A stretch of 17,802 bases of DNA from DASPJR01 sp035628505. GTDB lineage: Bacteria; Planctomycetota; SZUA-567; H5-PLA8. The notes beneath the pieces are model-generated. The model made no database searches and had not been told where the DNA came from. It saw nothing but the letters and a program-made list of their open reading frames with translations. The translations under genes and the position numbers were made by a program. Below are positions 1 through 7,011 of this stretch, piece after piece. Numbering within the stretch: position 1 is the stretch's first letter; every line of letters starts with the position of its first letter. Where the stretch lies: positions 1 through 17,802 of the forward strand of contig DASPJR010000174.1 in the NCBI GenBank assembly GCA_035628505.1, in the 5' to 3' direction.

Positions 1-4
1 TGCA

Positions 5-811
5 ATGAACGCACCCCAGCCCAGCGCGGCAAAGCGGCACGCGGTAGTCATCGGTGGTGCGCGCGGCATCGGCGAAGCAATCGTGCGGCAGCTTGCGGCA
101 GATGGTTTCAGCATCACCATCGCCGACCGACTCGAAGCGGAAGCGACTACGCTCGCCAACGCGCTGCGTGCCACGGGAGTTCAAGCGTTCGCTCACGCCG
201 TGGACATTACGCGCCCGGAGCAGCTTTCTGCTCTAGCCGGTGAGGCCCGGGAGCACGCTGGGCCTCAAGGTGTGATGACGGCGGTGAACTCGGTGGGCAT
301 CTTCGACGAACGCAGAACCATGCTGAATACAAGCCTGGAGAGCTTTCAGCGCCTGCTGGCGATCAACGTGCTGGGCGCATTTTCATTTTCTCAGGCCATG
401 GCCCCGGTGCTCGGTACGGGGGCATCGCTTATTCACATCGGCTCGGTGAACGGCATTCTCGCTGGAGCCGAGCTGGGCTGCTACAAAGTTTCAAAAGCCG
501 CGATGCATATGCTGGCGCGCTGCCTGGCTATTGAGCTCGCGGCAGATCCGCGCCGCATCCGCGTGAACGTTGTCGCCCCCGGGTGGGTTGACACGCCCGG
601 GGAGCGGTTGGTTATCAAGGGCGTCGAAGGAAAGCCACACCCGCTGGATGACGCAAAAACCGCGGAGTGGATCCCGCTTCAACGCCGCACGGAAGCGCGC
701 GAAATTGCGGACGCCGTCGCCTTTCTCTGTTCTCCCAGGGCGAGTGCCGTTACCGGGCAGATCCTTTATGTGGATTGCGGAATAACAACGAAGAGCCCGC
801 AAGGCGCATAG
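5..811 (+). CDS. SDR-family NAD(P)-dependent oxidoreductase
   Basis: This is a classical short-chain dehydrogenase/reductase of 268 residues, a cytosolic NAD(P)-dependent oxidoreductase of unknown substrate. The Rossmann nucleotide-binding motif GGARGIG is at residues 17-23, a variant of TGxxxGIG. The usual NNAG motif is changed to NSVG around Asn95. The catalytic Ser147, Tyr160 and Lys164 (YKVSK) have normal spacing, and the C-terminal half carries the usual VNVVAPGWVDTP and VTGQILYVDCG elements. The length fits the classical SDR class. The ATG lies 5 bases from the window edge, so its ribosome site cannot be seen and an earlier start is not excluded, although the distance from start to motif is normal. 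The next gene is a sugar isomerase/epimerase, so a sugar or polyol substrate is plausible. A hairpin with a T-run at the stop suggests the transcript ends here. Confidence 0.9.
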   Translation: MNAPQPSAAKRHAVVIGGARGIGEAIVRQLAADGFSITIADRLEAEATTLANALRATGVQAFAHAVDITRPEQLSALAGEAREHAGPQGVMTAVNSVGIFDERRTMLNTSLESFQRLLAINVLGAFSFSQAMAPVLGTGASLIHIGSVNGILAGAELGCYKVSKAAMHMLARCLAIELAADPRRIRVNVVAPGWVDTPGERLVIKGVEGKPHPLDDAKTAEWIPLQRRTEAREIADAVAFLCSPRASAVTGQILYVDCGITTKSPQGA

Positions 812-828
812 CTCTTGCGGCTGTTTTT
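794..828 (+). terminator. Probable rho-independent terminator of the SDR gene
   Basis: An inverted repeat pairs 794-803 with 814-822 (nine pairs with one bulged C), has a ten-base loop, and is followed at once by GTTTTTG. The left arm lies in the last codons of the dehydrogenase and the loop includes its stop codon. The structure and short T-run fit an intrinsic terminator separating this gene from the epimerase downstream. Confidence 0.6.
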
Positions 829-929
829 GAATTGTCGTTTTAGGAATCGCACCTCTCCTCGGGTCTAGAACGTACTCGCGGCACACAAGCTGCCCGCGGC
901 TTACGGTCGCTTACGAAAAGGAGTAGTTC

Positions 930-1790
930 ATGAAATTATCGCTCAATACGCTCGGCTGTCCCGATTGGACGCTCGAGCAGATCGCCCAGAATGCAAAGTC
1001 TTTCGGTTACGAAGGCATCGAACTACGCACGCGCGAGGACGGCAACCACTTCTCACCGGACGCATCCCTTGATGAGGCACGCCGTGTTGGCCAGATGTTC
1101 CGCGACGCCGGCTGCCCAGTGCTCAGCATCATGGGTTACTGCAAATTCGCGCACACCGACGATGCGGAAATCGTCAAAAACCAGGAGCTGATGCGCAAGC
1201 TGATCAACATCGCTGACGCAATGGGCGCGCGCTACATCCGCACCTTCGCGGGCCAGATCCCCAAAGAATCGAATCATGACGAAATGACGATTCGCGTCGC
1301 CAAGGCACTGAAGCCGCTGGCGGAAGAAGCGGCCGCGAAGAACATTACCATCGGGCTCGAAACACACGATGACTGGTGCAGCGGCGACCGCGTGATGAAA
1401 GTGGTGAAGATCATCAAGAGCAAAGGATTCGGCGTCGTTTACGACATCCACAACGCGTACAACTCGGGCATCGAGCCCTGGGACGTGACGTACCGCAAAG
1501 TTAAAAAGCACATCTGCTATTGCCATCTGAAAGACGGCTATAAAGGCCTGGACGGCAAGACACATTACGTGATGGTCGGCGCCGGCGATCTCCCGGTCGA
1601 AAAGATCCTCGCCCGCTTCAAGCGAGATGGCTTTGACAGCTATTTCAGCTTTGAGTGGGAGAAGAAGTGGCACGCCGAGCTCGAAGGACCGGAACGCGTG
1701 ATGCCGCACTTCACGCACAAGGTTCGCGCCATCTGGAATGCGATTCCTGAAAAGAAAGAAAAAACCGTTCTGGAAGCGGTTGGCGTCTGA
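930..1790 (+). CDS. Sugar phosphate isomerase/epimerase, TIM barrel
   Basis: This 286-residue protein belongs to the xylose isomerase-like TIM-barrel superfamily (AP_endonuc_2 fold), cytosolic metal-dependent enzymes that isomerise or epimerise sugars, inositols or related hydroxy acids. The likely metal ligands sit at the ends of barrel strands: Glu144 (GLETHDDW), Asp172/His174 (YDIHN), His199 (CHLKDG) and Glu242 (FEWE). The N-terminus KLSLNTLGCPDWTLEQI and the following GYEGIELR are typical of strands 1 and 2 in this group. The start is well supported: AAAGGAG lies six bases before the ATG. The family is functionally diverse, so the substrate cannot be assigned. The dehydrogenase upstream could act on the same compound, but a probable terminator lies between them. 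Confidence 0.9.
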   Translation: MKLSLNTLGCPDWTLEQIAQNAKSFGYEGIELRTREDGNHFSPDASLDEARRVGQMFRDAGCPVLSIMGYCKFAHTDDAEIVKNQELMRKLINIADAMGARYIRTFAGQIPKESNHDEMTIRVAKALKPLAEEAAAKNITIGLETHDDWCSGDRVMKVVKIIKSKGFGVVYDIHNAYNSGIEPWDVTYRKVKKHICYCHLKDGYKGLDGKTHYVMVGAGDLPVEKILARFKRDGFDSYFSFEWEKKWHAELEGPERVMPHFTHKVRAIWNAIPEKKEKTVLEAVGV

Positions 1791-1798
1791 TCTTCTCT

Positions 1799-1830
1799 GC
1801 CGGCGGCGGAGATTCGTCTCCGCCACCGGC
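1799..1830 (+). terminator. Strong TTCG-loop hairpin after the epimerase gene
   Basis: Eight bases after the epimerase stop codon there is a near-perfect hairpin. Arms 1799-1812 and 1817-1830 give 13 base pairs with one C/A mismatch and close on a TTCG tetraloop. No T-run follows (the next bases are ACTATAAATATT). It may therefore protect the mRNA 3' end or assist a factor-dependent terminator rather than act as a classical intrinsic terminator. It lies in the gap before the ATP-grasp gene. Confidence 0.5.
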
Positions 1831-1942
1831 ACTATAAATATTCTTCCGATCTGCTATCTCTCTCACCTGAATTCAAGCTCAGCCGTAGCCACGCGCAGCC
1901 CCTGCGAGTGCTGCGTCGAATGCGGCGCTGGACGAGGTGAGT

Positions 1943-2926
1943 ATGGAACGCCCCACGATTGCTCTGTTTGGCAGACCTGGCGATAAGCAAATCGTCGCCG
2001 TGGCAAAGGAAGTGGAAGCCGCTGGCGGCACGCCAATTCAATTACTTCTGCTGATGGATGAATCTGGCGCTCCAGCGGTCAGTATCGGCCAGAACCGCAT
2101 GATTTGGAACGGCACCGATTTCAGCCCGATCCAAGCCATGTACATTCGCGGCACGATGCCCAACACCCTGCCAGCGATGCCGCCCGTGATGAATTCCACC
2201 ATGCACGCCGAATGGCGCACGCGCTACATCCGTGAACAGGAATACCAGGCGTTTACCTACAGCTTCCTTTCACAGCTCGCCGCGATGGGAAAGCTGGTGA
2301 TCAATCCGCTGACCACCTATGTGGATCACAATTCAAAGGCGCAGTTCTACGAAAAAATGCGCGCGCTGGGCTTCAGTTTTCCCCGCACGCTGACCACCAA
2401 TGATCCGGCGATCGCCAGCGCATTCGTGCGGGAACACAAAGAAGTGGTCGTCAAACCGGGCATCGGCGTGGGTTCCACGCGCCGGCTGCGCGAAGACCAG
2501 CTTCAGCGCACCGAAGAATTCGGCCGCGGGCCGGTGACCATGCAGGAATGCATCAACGGTAAGACAGTGCGCGTGCATGTGGTCGGCGACACCGTGGTGC
2601 TGTCGCTGAAGATTCTCACCGATGAAATCGATTCGCGCACAGCGACGAAGGGTTTTGAATACACGCGGCTATCGGACGAAGAAGAAGCCAAGCTTGCGAA
2701 AGCCACCCGCGCGCTCGGGCTGCACTTTGCTGCCTGGGACGTGATCACCTCCCCTGACGGCAAGATTTATTATCTCGATTGCAATCCCGGCCCGTACGTC
2801 ATGTGGATTGGGCCGCAGAATGTCAGCGCCGTCTTCCGTCAGCTCGCCGAATACATGATCCATTTCGCGCGCAGCGGATCGATCACTGAAGCGTCGGCTC
2901 GCGTGAAACCCTACCGACTATCTTGA
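1943..2926 (+). CDS. RimK-like ATP-grasp ligase, catalytic residues intact
   Basis: This is an ATP-grasp enzyme of 327 residues. The family activates a carboxylate as an acyl phosphate and joins it to an amine or thiol, as in RimK glutamate ligase or glutathione synthetase. Visible are an N-terminal pre-ATP-grasp domain (residues 1-115), the ATP-binding lysines Lys132 and Lys171 (VVVKPGIGVGS, a glycine-rich loop), the hinge QECINGKTVRV with Glu202 and Arg210, Asp266 (AAWDVI), and the Mg-binding Asp279 and Asn281 (YLDCNPGP). All key positions are present, so it should be active; the substrate is unknown. ATG 1943 is preferred over GTG 1937 because GAGG lies five bases upstream. It is tail to tail with a degenerate paralogue: both share an R(L/M)IWNG(V/T)D segment followed by a (Y/F)(I/V)RG segment. 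A role with the neighbouring TolC operon is inferred from this pairing. Confidence 0.88.
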   Translation: MERPTIALFGRPGDKQIVAVAKEVEAAGGTPIQLLLLMDESGAPAVSIGQNRMIWNGTDFSPIQAMYIRGTMPNTLPAMPPVMNSTMHAEWRTRYIREQEYQAFTYSFLSQLAAMGKLVINPLTTYVDHNSKAQFYEKMRALGFSFPRTLTTNDPAIASAFVREHKEVVVKPGIGVGSTRRLREDQLQRTEEFGRGPVTMQECINGKTVRVHVVGDTVVLSLKILTDEIDSRTATKGFEYTRLSDEEEAKLAKATRALGLHFAAWDVITSPDGKIYYLDCNPGPYVMWIGPQNVSAVFRQLAEYMIHFARSGSITEASARVKPYRLS

Positions 2927-2948
2927 GCCTGCTTTTTGTTCGCGGGGC

Positions 2949-3971
2949 TTACTTGTATTTGCTCTGCTCGAACTCGAAAAGGATCTGCAGCATGCGGCGC
3001 AGAAACATTGTCGGCCGCTGCCTGACGGCTTCATCCAGGCCGCTGAGCGGCGCTTCAAAATCGGCATTCCTGCCGAGCAGCTTCTGAGCCAGCAAGCTCG
3101 TCAGCTTAGTCTGGAAATCGATGGGCAAGCCTTCGATCAGCGGGTCGGTGTCGACGTCGTAAATCCAAGCTTTGCCATCGACGATGGTGAAGAGCATCTG
3201 CACCCAGGGGATGTTGAGCGTGCGGGCAGCCAACGCGAGCTGCTCCCGAACTTCCGGACAAGGCACTTCGAAAAATCGCTCAAGCGTTTCCTCGGGCTGA
3301 GCGGCCGGAACATAGCGTTCAAGCAGCAGGAGAGGCTTGTTCTCGAAAAAATACCCGCGTACCAGGGGTCCGTCTTTGAGCTCAGCAAGGATGACCGGCG
3401 GCTTCTTGAGTGAGATCAAGGCCTCGCGCTGTTTGTCGCGGAACAGCTGGATCGATGCGCGCCCCGTGACGGGGCGCCACACCACTGCGGCGTTCTTCGC
3501 ACAGAAATCTTTCGCGACATCCATGATGTTCGTGCAGACGCTCTGCGGCACCGAGACGCCAGCGCGGCGAAGCTGTTCCAGCACCAGCGGCCGCATGAAG
3601 CCCTGCATGTGCTGTTCGGGCGAGTTCACCACCTTCACGCCGCGGCGCGCCATCTCCATAAACAGGCTGTGGAGATACGTGTACTTCATCTGCTCGGCGA
3701 TGTAATCCTCGCGCCAGACGCTCCAGTCGATGTCGATGCCGCCGGACGGCAGGATGGGGTCCTGATACGAGAAGCCGCGCACGAACGCAGCGTCCAGCTT
3801 TGCCAGATCCACGCCGTTCCAGATCAATCGATTTGCATCAAGAGCCGTGCGGTCTTCGGGATTCAGCGCGAGGTCAAACATCTGCGCTGAGCCAGATGAA
3901 AGAGTTTCAAGCGCGTCAAAAAGCCTTTGCGCCTGGCGGTCTCCGGCGTTGGAGAAGATGCCGATTTTCAT
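2949..3971 (-). CDS. Divergent ATP-grasp-fold protein, probable pseudoenzyme
   Basis: This 340-residue protein is a paralogue of the ATP-grasp ligase encoded just beyond its 3' end. Both share the N-terminal domain (RLIWNGVD, AAFVRG), the central GVSVPQS region and the C-terminal DGKAWIYDVDTDP. Aligned by eye, several functional positions differ: the two ATP-binding lysines are Arg127 and Arg166, the glycine-rich loop is broken (RPVTGRAS), the Asp that should follow the hinge is Met259, and the Mg-binding Asn is Asp274. Glu197, Arg205 and Asp272 are kept. It may have lost ligase activity and serve as a binding or regulatory protein, or use a changed mechanism. It is the last gene of the TolC operon, starting four bases after the preceding stop, so it is translated from the same message. 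No strong Shine-Dalgarno sequence is seen, which fits translational coupling. Confidence 0.8.
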   Translation of the reverse strand: MKIGIFSNAGDRQAQRLFDALETLSSGSAQMFDLALNPEDRTALDANRLIWNGVDLAKLDAAFVRGFSYQDPILPSGGIDIDWSVWREDYIAEQMKYTYLHSLFMEMARRGVKVVNSPEQHMQGFMRPLVLEQLRRAGVSVPQSVCTNIMDVAKDFCAKNAAVVWRPVTGRASIQLFRDKQREALISLKKPPVILAELKDGPLVRGYFFENKPLLLLERYVPAAQPEETLERFFEVPCPEVREQLALAARTLNIPWVQMLFTIVDGKAWIYDVDTDPLIEGLPIDFQTKLTSLLAQKLLGRNADFEAPLSGLDEAVRQRPTMFLRRMLQILFEFEQSKYK

Positions 3972-3975
3972 GGCA

Positions 3976-6900
3976 TTACTTGCCGCCGGAGGACTTCGAT
4001 TCTTCGGTCCTGGCCACGCCCGAGGCGTCGGCGCTTGCCGTCACAGGCGCGCCGTCGGAGGCGGCCTGTTCCTTCGTGCTGGAGCCGGTATCCAGCGGCT
4101 CGGTCTCCACTTTCACCGGCGTAAAGAAGCGCAACGCCTTGCGTTCTTTCAGCGTGCTCAGGCGCTGCTGATCGAGGTCGGTCATGCTCCGCAGCGTGGC
4201 GAACGCGTTGGGCAGAACGCCCTGTGACTGCAGGAGCTGCGTCTCGGCCTTCTTCAGATTGATCGATGCGGTGATGCGGGCCAGGTCTGCAAACAGGAGG
4301 TCGCGCGAGCGTGAAACGATTTCAAACTCGGTGAGGCGCCCGGCGTTCAACAGGCCTGAAGCGTCATCGTAAGCGCTGGACGCCAGGCGGTAGTTTTCAA
4401 CAGCAATGTCGTAGGACTCTTTTGCGCTGAGCAGGTTAACGACGGCGTTTCCGACATCCTGCTCGATGCCGTTTTCCGTCAGATCGATGGCGATATCCTG
4501 CTGATCGCGGGAAATTTCAGACTCGCGAAGTGCCGCCTTCAGTCCGCGGTTGCCGAGCGGCCAGTTGTACGCCAGCGTGTGCGAGTGCTGCCGCGTGTCG
4601 GGACCGGCATTGTCGTCTTTCTTGTAGACCTGCTTGATCTGCGTCAGGTTCGACGGCGTGCCGACACCCTTCACCGGAACGTTGACCAAATGCGCGCCTT
4701 CTTTGCCGTTGCCGAACATGCCGGCAAGCGACTGTTGCCAGGTTTTGAAGCCAAACGGCCGGCTGCTCTGGCTGACGCTGAACGTGAAACCGTATTTGAG
4801 ATCCGGCTTGACCTGGTTCTTCTGGAATTGAACCAGCAGCTCAGAGACTTTGCCGCCAACCTGCGCAGCTTTCAATTCCGGCCGGTTTTCCTTGGCGATA
4901 ACCATCGCCTCTTCCGGCCTCCACTTCAGCTGCTCGGTGAGCGCCTTCGTGTAACCGGCGGGCAGGAAAAGCGTGTCCTGTTCTTCGTTCAGCAGCGTAT
5001 TGAGGAAGTTTGACGCTTGCGCGAAATTCGCCCATGCGGTCTCTTCCTGCTCGCGTACGCTTGCCTGCTGCGCTTCGATCTGGATCACGCCGTACTGCGT
5101 TGTGCGTCCGGCGTCGAGCTGCTTGCGGAGCTCGCCGGCCAGGCCATCCAGCAGCTTGCGATTTTCGGTCACCGCCCGGAGCTGTTCAATGGTTCCAACC
5201 AGGTCCCAGTACGCAAAGTCGATGTCGCGCAGCGTCTGATTCACGACGGTCTTGGTATCCCAGTAAGCGCGCTCCTTATCCAGGTTGGCGAGCTTGATGC
5301 CAAGGTCGGCACGCGAGTACGGGCCCCAGTCTTTCGTCCCCGGAACGGGCGTCGCGAAACCGCCGACGAACGAAGACGACCACGGCCGGCTGGTCCCCTG
5401 GCCGCGGCGCGTGGACCGGTCGAAAGCGATCTGGTACTGGCGCACTGCAGGGTCCGCGCGAAGACGCGCTGGCAGCTCTTCATCGACGATGTCCGTAATT
5501 TCCTGCTCGGTAAGATTCTCATTTCCCTGGCGCGCGCGAACTTCAGCCTCCAGACGTTCTCGCACGGTCTGCTTGGCCAGGGTCAGCTGCAGATTCGTCG
5601 CGGCATCGAAGCCATCGTCAAAGAAGCTTTCGCTGCGCCGCGAGGATGCGGAAATGAACACCGCCGGTCCCCATGGCAACTGCTGATCGATGCGGAAGCT
5701 CGGGACTTCCGTCTGCACCGGCCCGTTGGGGTTCTTATCGCTGGCGATGCCCTTCTCTGGTCCGACGAGGGTCTTCTGGCCAGGAGGGATGATGCGGTCG
5801 TAAATGAGCTCCTTGATCGGAATCTTGGGCACGCTTGTGTCCGCGATATCCGTCACGCCGACCCTGTCCGTATTGGCCGGAATGAAATTGGGATCCTGCA
5901 GGCGGCCGCGCAGGTCCTGGACCGCCGGGCGGCGGAACTTGCTGACCTTCTCGCTTCGCGCGTTCTGCGTGAACATCGAATGCGTAAAGGAAACGGTGAA
6001 GATAGGATCGAAAACGGCGCGGGCTTCCATGCGCGCCGCGCGGGCGATGTCTTCCTGCTTCTCCTGGCGCTGGATGAACAGGTTGCGTTCCAGTCCCTTG
6101 ACGATGGCCTGCCCGGCGAAAATTGTCTGCGGCTTGCGGGACTTGAAATACGCGCGGCCCGTGCCGTCTTTTCCGGAATACGACTGCTGAATCATCTCGA
6201 GCAGCTTGCGTTCGTTTTCCGCCAGCGTCGCCAGCTCGGCGGCGCTCAAGCTCACCGTCACAACTTCCTTTTCAGGCGCCGCGGCATTCGCAGGCTGCGC
6301 GTCCGGCGCATTCTTGTCGGCGGCAACTGCCGCAGCAGGCTTGGCTGGTTCAGCAACAACCGCGGGCTCGGGTTTCTTCGGCTCTGCAGCAACAGCCGGC
6401 TCCGGTTTCTTCGGCTCCGGCTGCACAGCAGGTTCTGGCTTCTTTTCAGCCGTGGCTGCAGGCGCGGCAGGCACAGCCGGCTGCGGTTTTGCAGGCTCAG
6501 GCTGGACTTCCTTCGCAACAACAGCCGGTGCGACCGGCTTGGCCGATTCAGCAGGAGCGGCAGGCACGACGGGCTTGGCAGGCTCGGGCTTCTTCTCTTC
6601 AGCCACAACTGCAGGCCGGACCGGCTCGGTCTTTTTCGGCTCGGCGACGACAGCTGGAGCGGGTTTGGACTCGGGCTGAACCTTTTCAACGGGCGCGGGC
6701 TTTTCCACGGGTGCGGCAACAGCGGGCGGCGGCGCGACGGGGGCAGGCGCGGGAGTGGATTCAATGACAGCGGCCTTGGGCGCCGGCTTCGGCGCCGGGA
6801 ACTCATTCTGAATTACTGCGGCGCGCGGAGCCTGCGCCTTCGCGTCTGGTTTCTTGGCGGACTTCTTATCCTTGTTGACCAGCGGGGTCAAATCTTCATC

Positions 6901-7011
6901 GGTCTGGTTTTCGGGCGCAACAAAGAGCGAGTTGTCGTTTTCTTCCGCGCGGGAAGGAAGCGACGCACCGACAGCAAGGAGCAGTAATAAAAGTGCCAGG
7001 TTGCGACTCAT
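3976..7011 (-). CDS. TolC-family outer membrane protein with long Ala/Pro/Lys/Glu linker
   Basis: This third TolC-like protein of the operon has 1011 residues, against roughly 430-490 for classical TolC. A signal peptide (about 1-22, leucine-rich, ending SRA) is followed by a short FVAPEN segment. A disordered Ala/Pro/Lys/Glu-rich linker (about 48-248, repeated KPEPA units) then leads into the efflux-protein core. The core shows two structural repeats: helices and strand EARAVFDPIFTV (about 329-340), strand QQLPWGPAVF (443-452), a TPVPGTKDWGPY turn (554-565) and helices with YWD and AGRTTQYGVIQIEAQ (634-648). A second repeat begins near RPELKAAQ. TolC proteins form trimeric channels through the outer membrane and periplasm. 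The start overlaps the previous stop (ATGA), with AAGG four bases before the G-C-T-A-A spacer's end. No adaptor or pump gene is nearby. Confidence 0.85.
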   Translation of the reverse strand: MSRNLALLLLLLAVGASLPSRAEENDNSLFVAPENQTDEDLTPLVNKDKKSAKKPDAKAQAPRAAVIQNEFPAPKPAPKAAVIESTPAPAPVAPPPAVAAPVEKPAPVEKVQPESKPAPAVVAEPKKTEPVRPAVVAEEKKPEPAKPVVPAAPAESAKPVAPAVVAKEVQPEPAKPQPAVPAAPAATAEKKPEPAVQPEPKKPEPAVAAEPKKPEPAVVAEPAKPAAAVAADKNAPDAQPANAAAPEKEVVTVSLSAAELATLAENERKLLEMIQQSYSGKDGTGRAYFKSRKPQTIFAGQAIVKGLERNLFIQRQEKQEDIARAARMEARAVFDPIFTVSFTHSMFTQNARSEKVSKFRRPAVQDLRGRLQDPNFIPANTDRVGVTDIADTSVPKIPIKELIYDRIIPPGQKTLVGPEKGIASDKNPNGPVQTEVPSFRIDQQLPWGPAVFISASSRRSESFFDDGFDAATNLQLTLAKQTVRERLEAEVRARQGNENLTEQEITDIVDEELPARLRADPAVRQYQIAFDRSTRRGQGTSRPWSSSFVGGFATPVPGTKDWGPYSRADLGIKLANLDKERAYWDTKTVVNQTLRDIDFAYWDLVGTIEQLRAVTENRKLLDGLAGELRKQLDAGRTTQYGVIQIEAQQASVREQEETAWANFAQASNFLNTLLNEEQDTLFLPAGYTKALTEQLKWRPEEAMVIAKENRPELKAAQVGGKVSELLVQFQKNQVKPDLKYGFTFSVSQSSRPFGFKTWQQSLAGMFGNGKEGAHLVNVPVKGVGTPSNLTQIKQVYKKDDNAGPDTRQHSHTLAYNWPLGNRGLKAALRESEISRDQQDIAIDLTENGIEQDVGNAVVNLLSAKESYDIAVENYRLASSAYDDASGLLNAGRLTEFEIVSRSRDLLFADLARITASINLKKAETQLLQSQGVLPNAFATLRSMTDLDQQRLSTLKERKALRFFTPVKVETEPLDTGSSTKEQAASDGAPVTASADASGVARTEESKSSGGK
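6268..6870 (-). repeat. Repeat-rich Ala/Pro/Lys/Glu linker coding region
   Basis: About 200 codons of the 1011-residue TolC-like protein encode a low-complexity tract dominated by Ala, Pro, Lys, Glu and Val. Imperfect units such as EPKKPEPAV and KKPEPA recur. The composition resembles the Pro/Lys-rich periplasm-spanning region of TonB. It follows the signal peptide, so it should lie in the periplasm. The repeats could change length by recombination. Confidence 0.7.

Noticed and set aside
1053..1832. A 259-codon minus-strand frame opposite the sugar epimerase
   Set aside because: The + strand gene has metal-binding motifs and a good ribosome site; the antisense product has no recognisable domain.
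2927..2948. Shared terminator between the two convergent ATP-grasp genes
   Set aside because: The 22-base gap has a TTTTT run but only a four-base-pair possible stem (AGCC/GGCT).
5017..6987. A 656-codon open frame on the + strand opposite a TolC-like gene
   Set aside because: It is antisense to a protein with clear signal peptide, core motifs and operon overlaps. Its Arg/Gly/Leu-rich product matches no family and reflects the repetitive Ala/Pro/Lys codons of the real gene read backwards.
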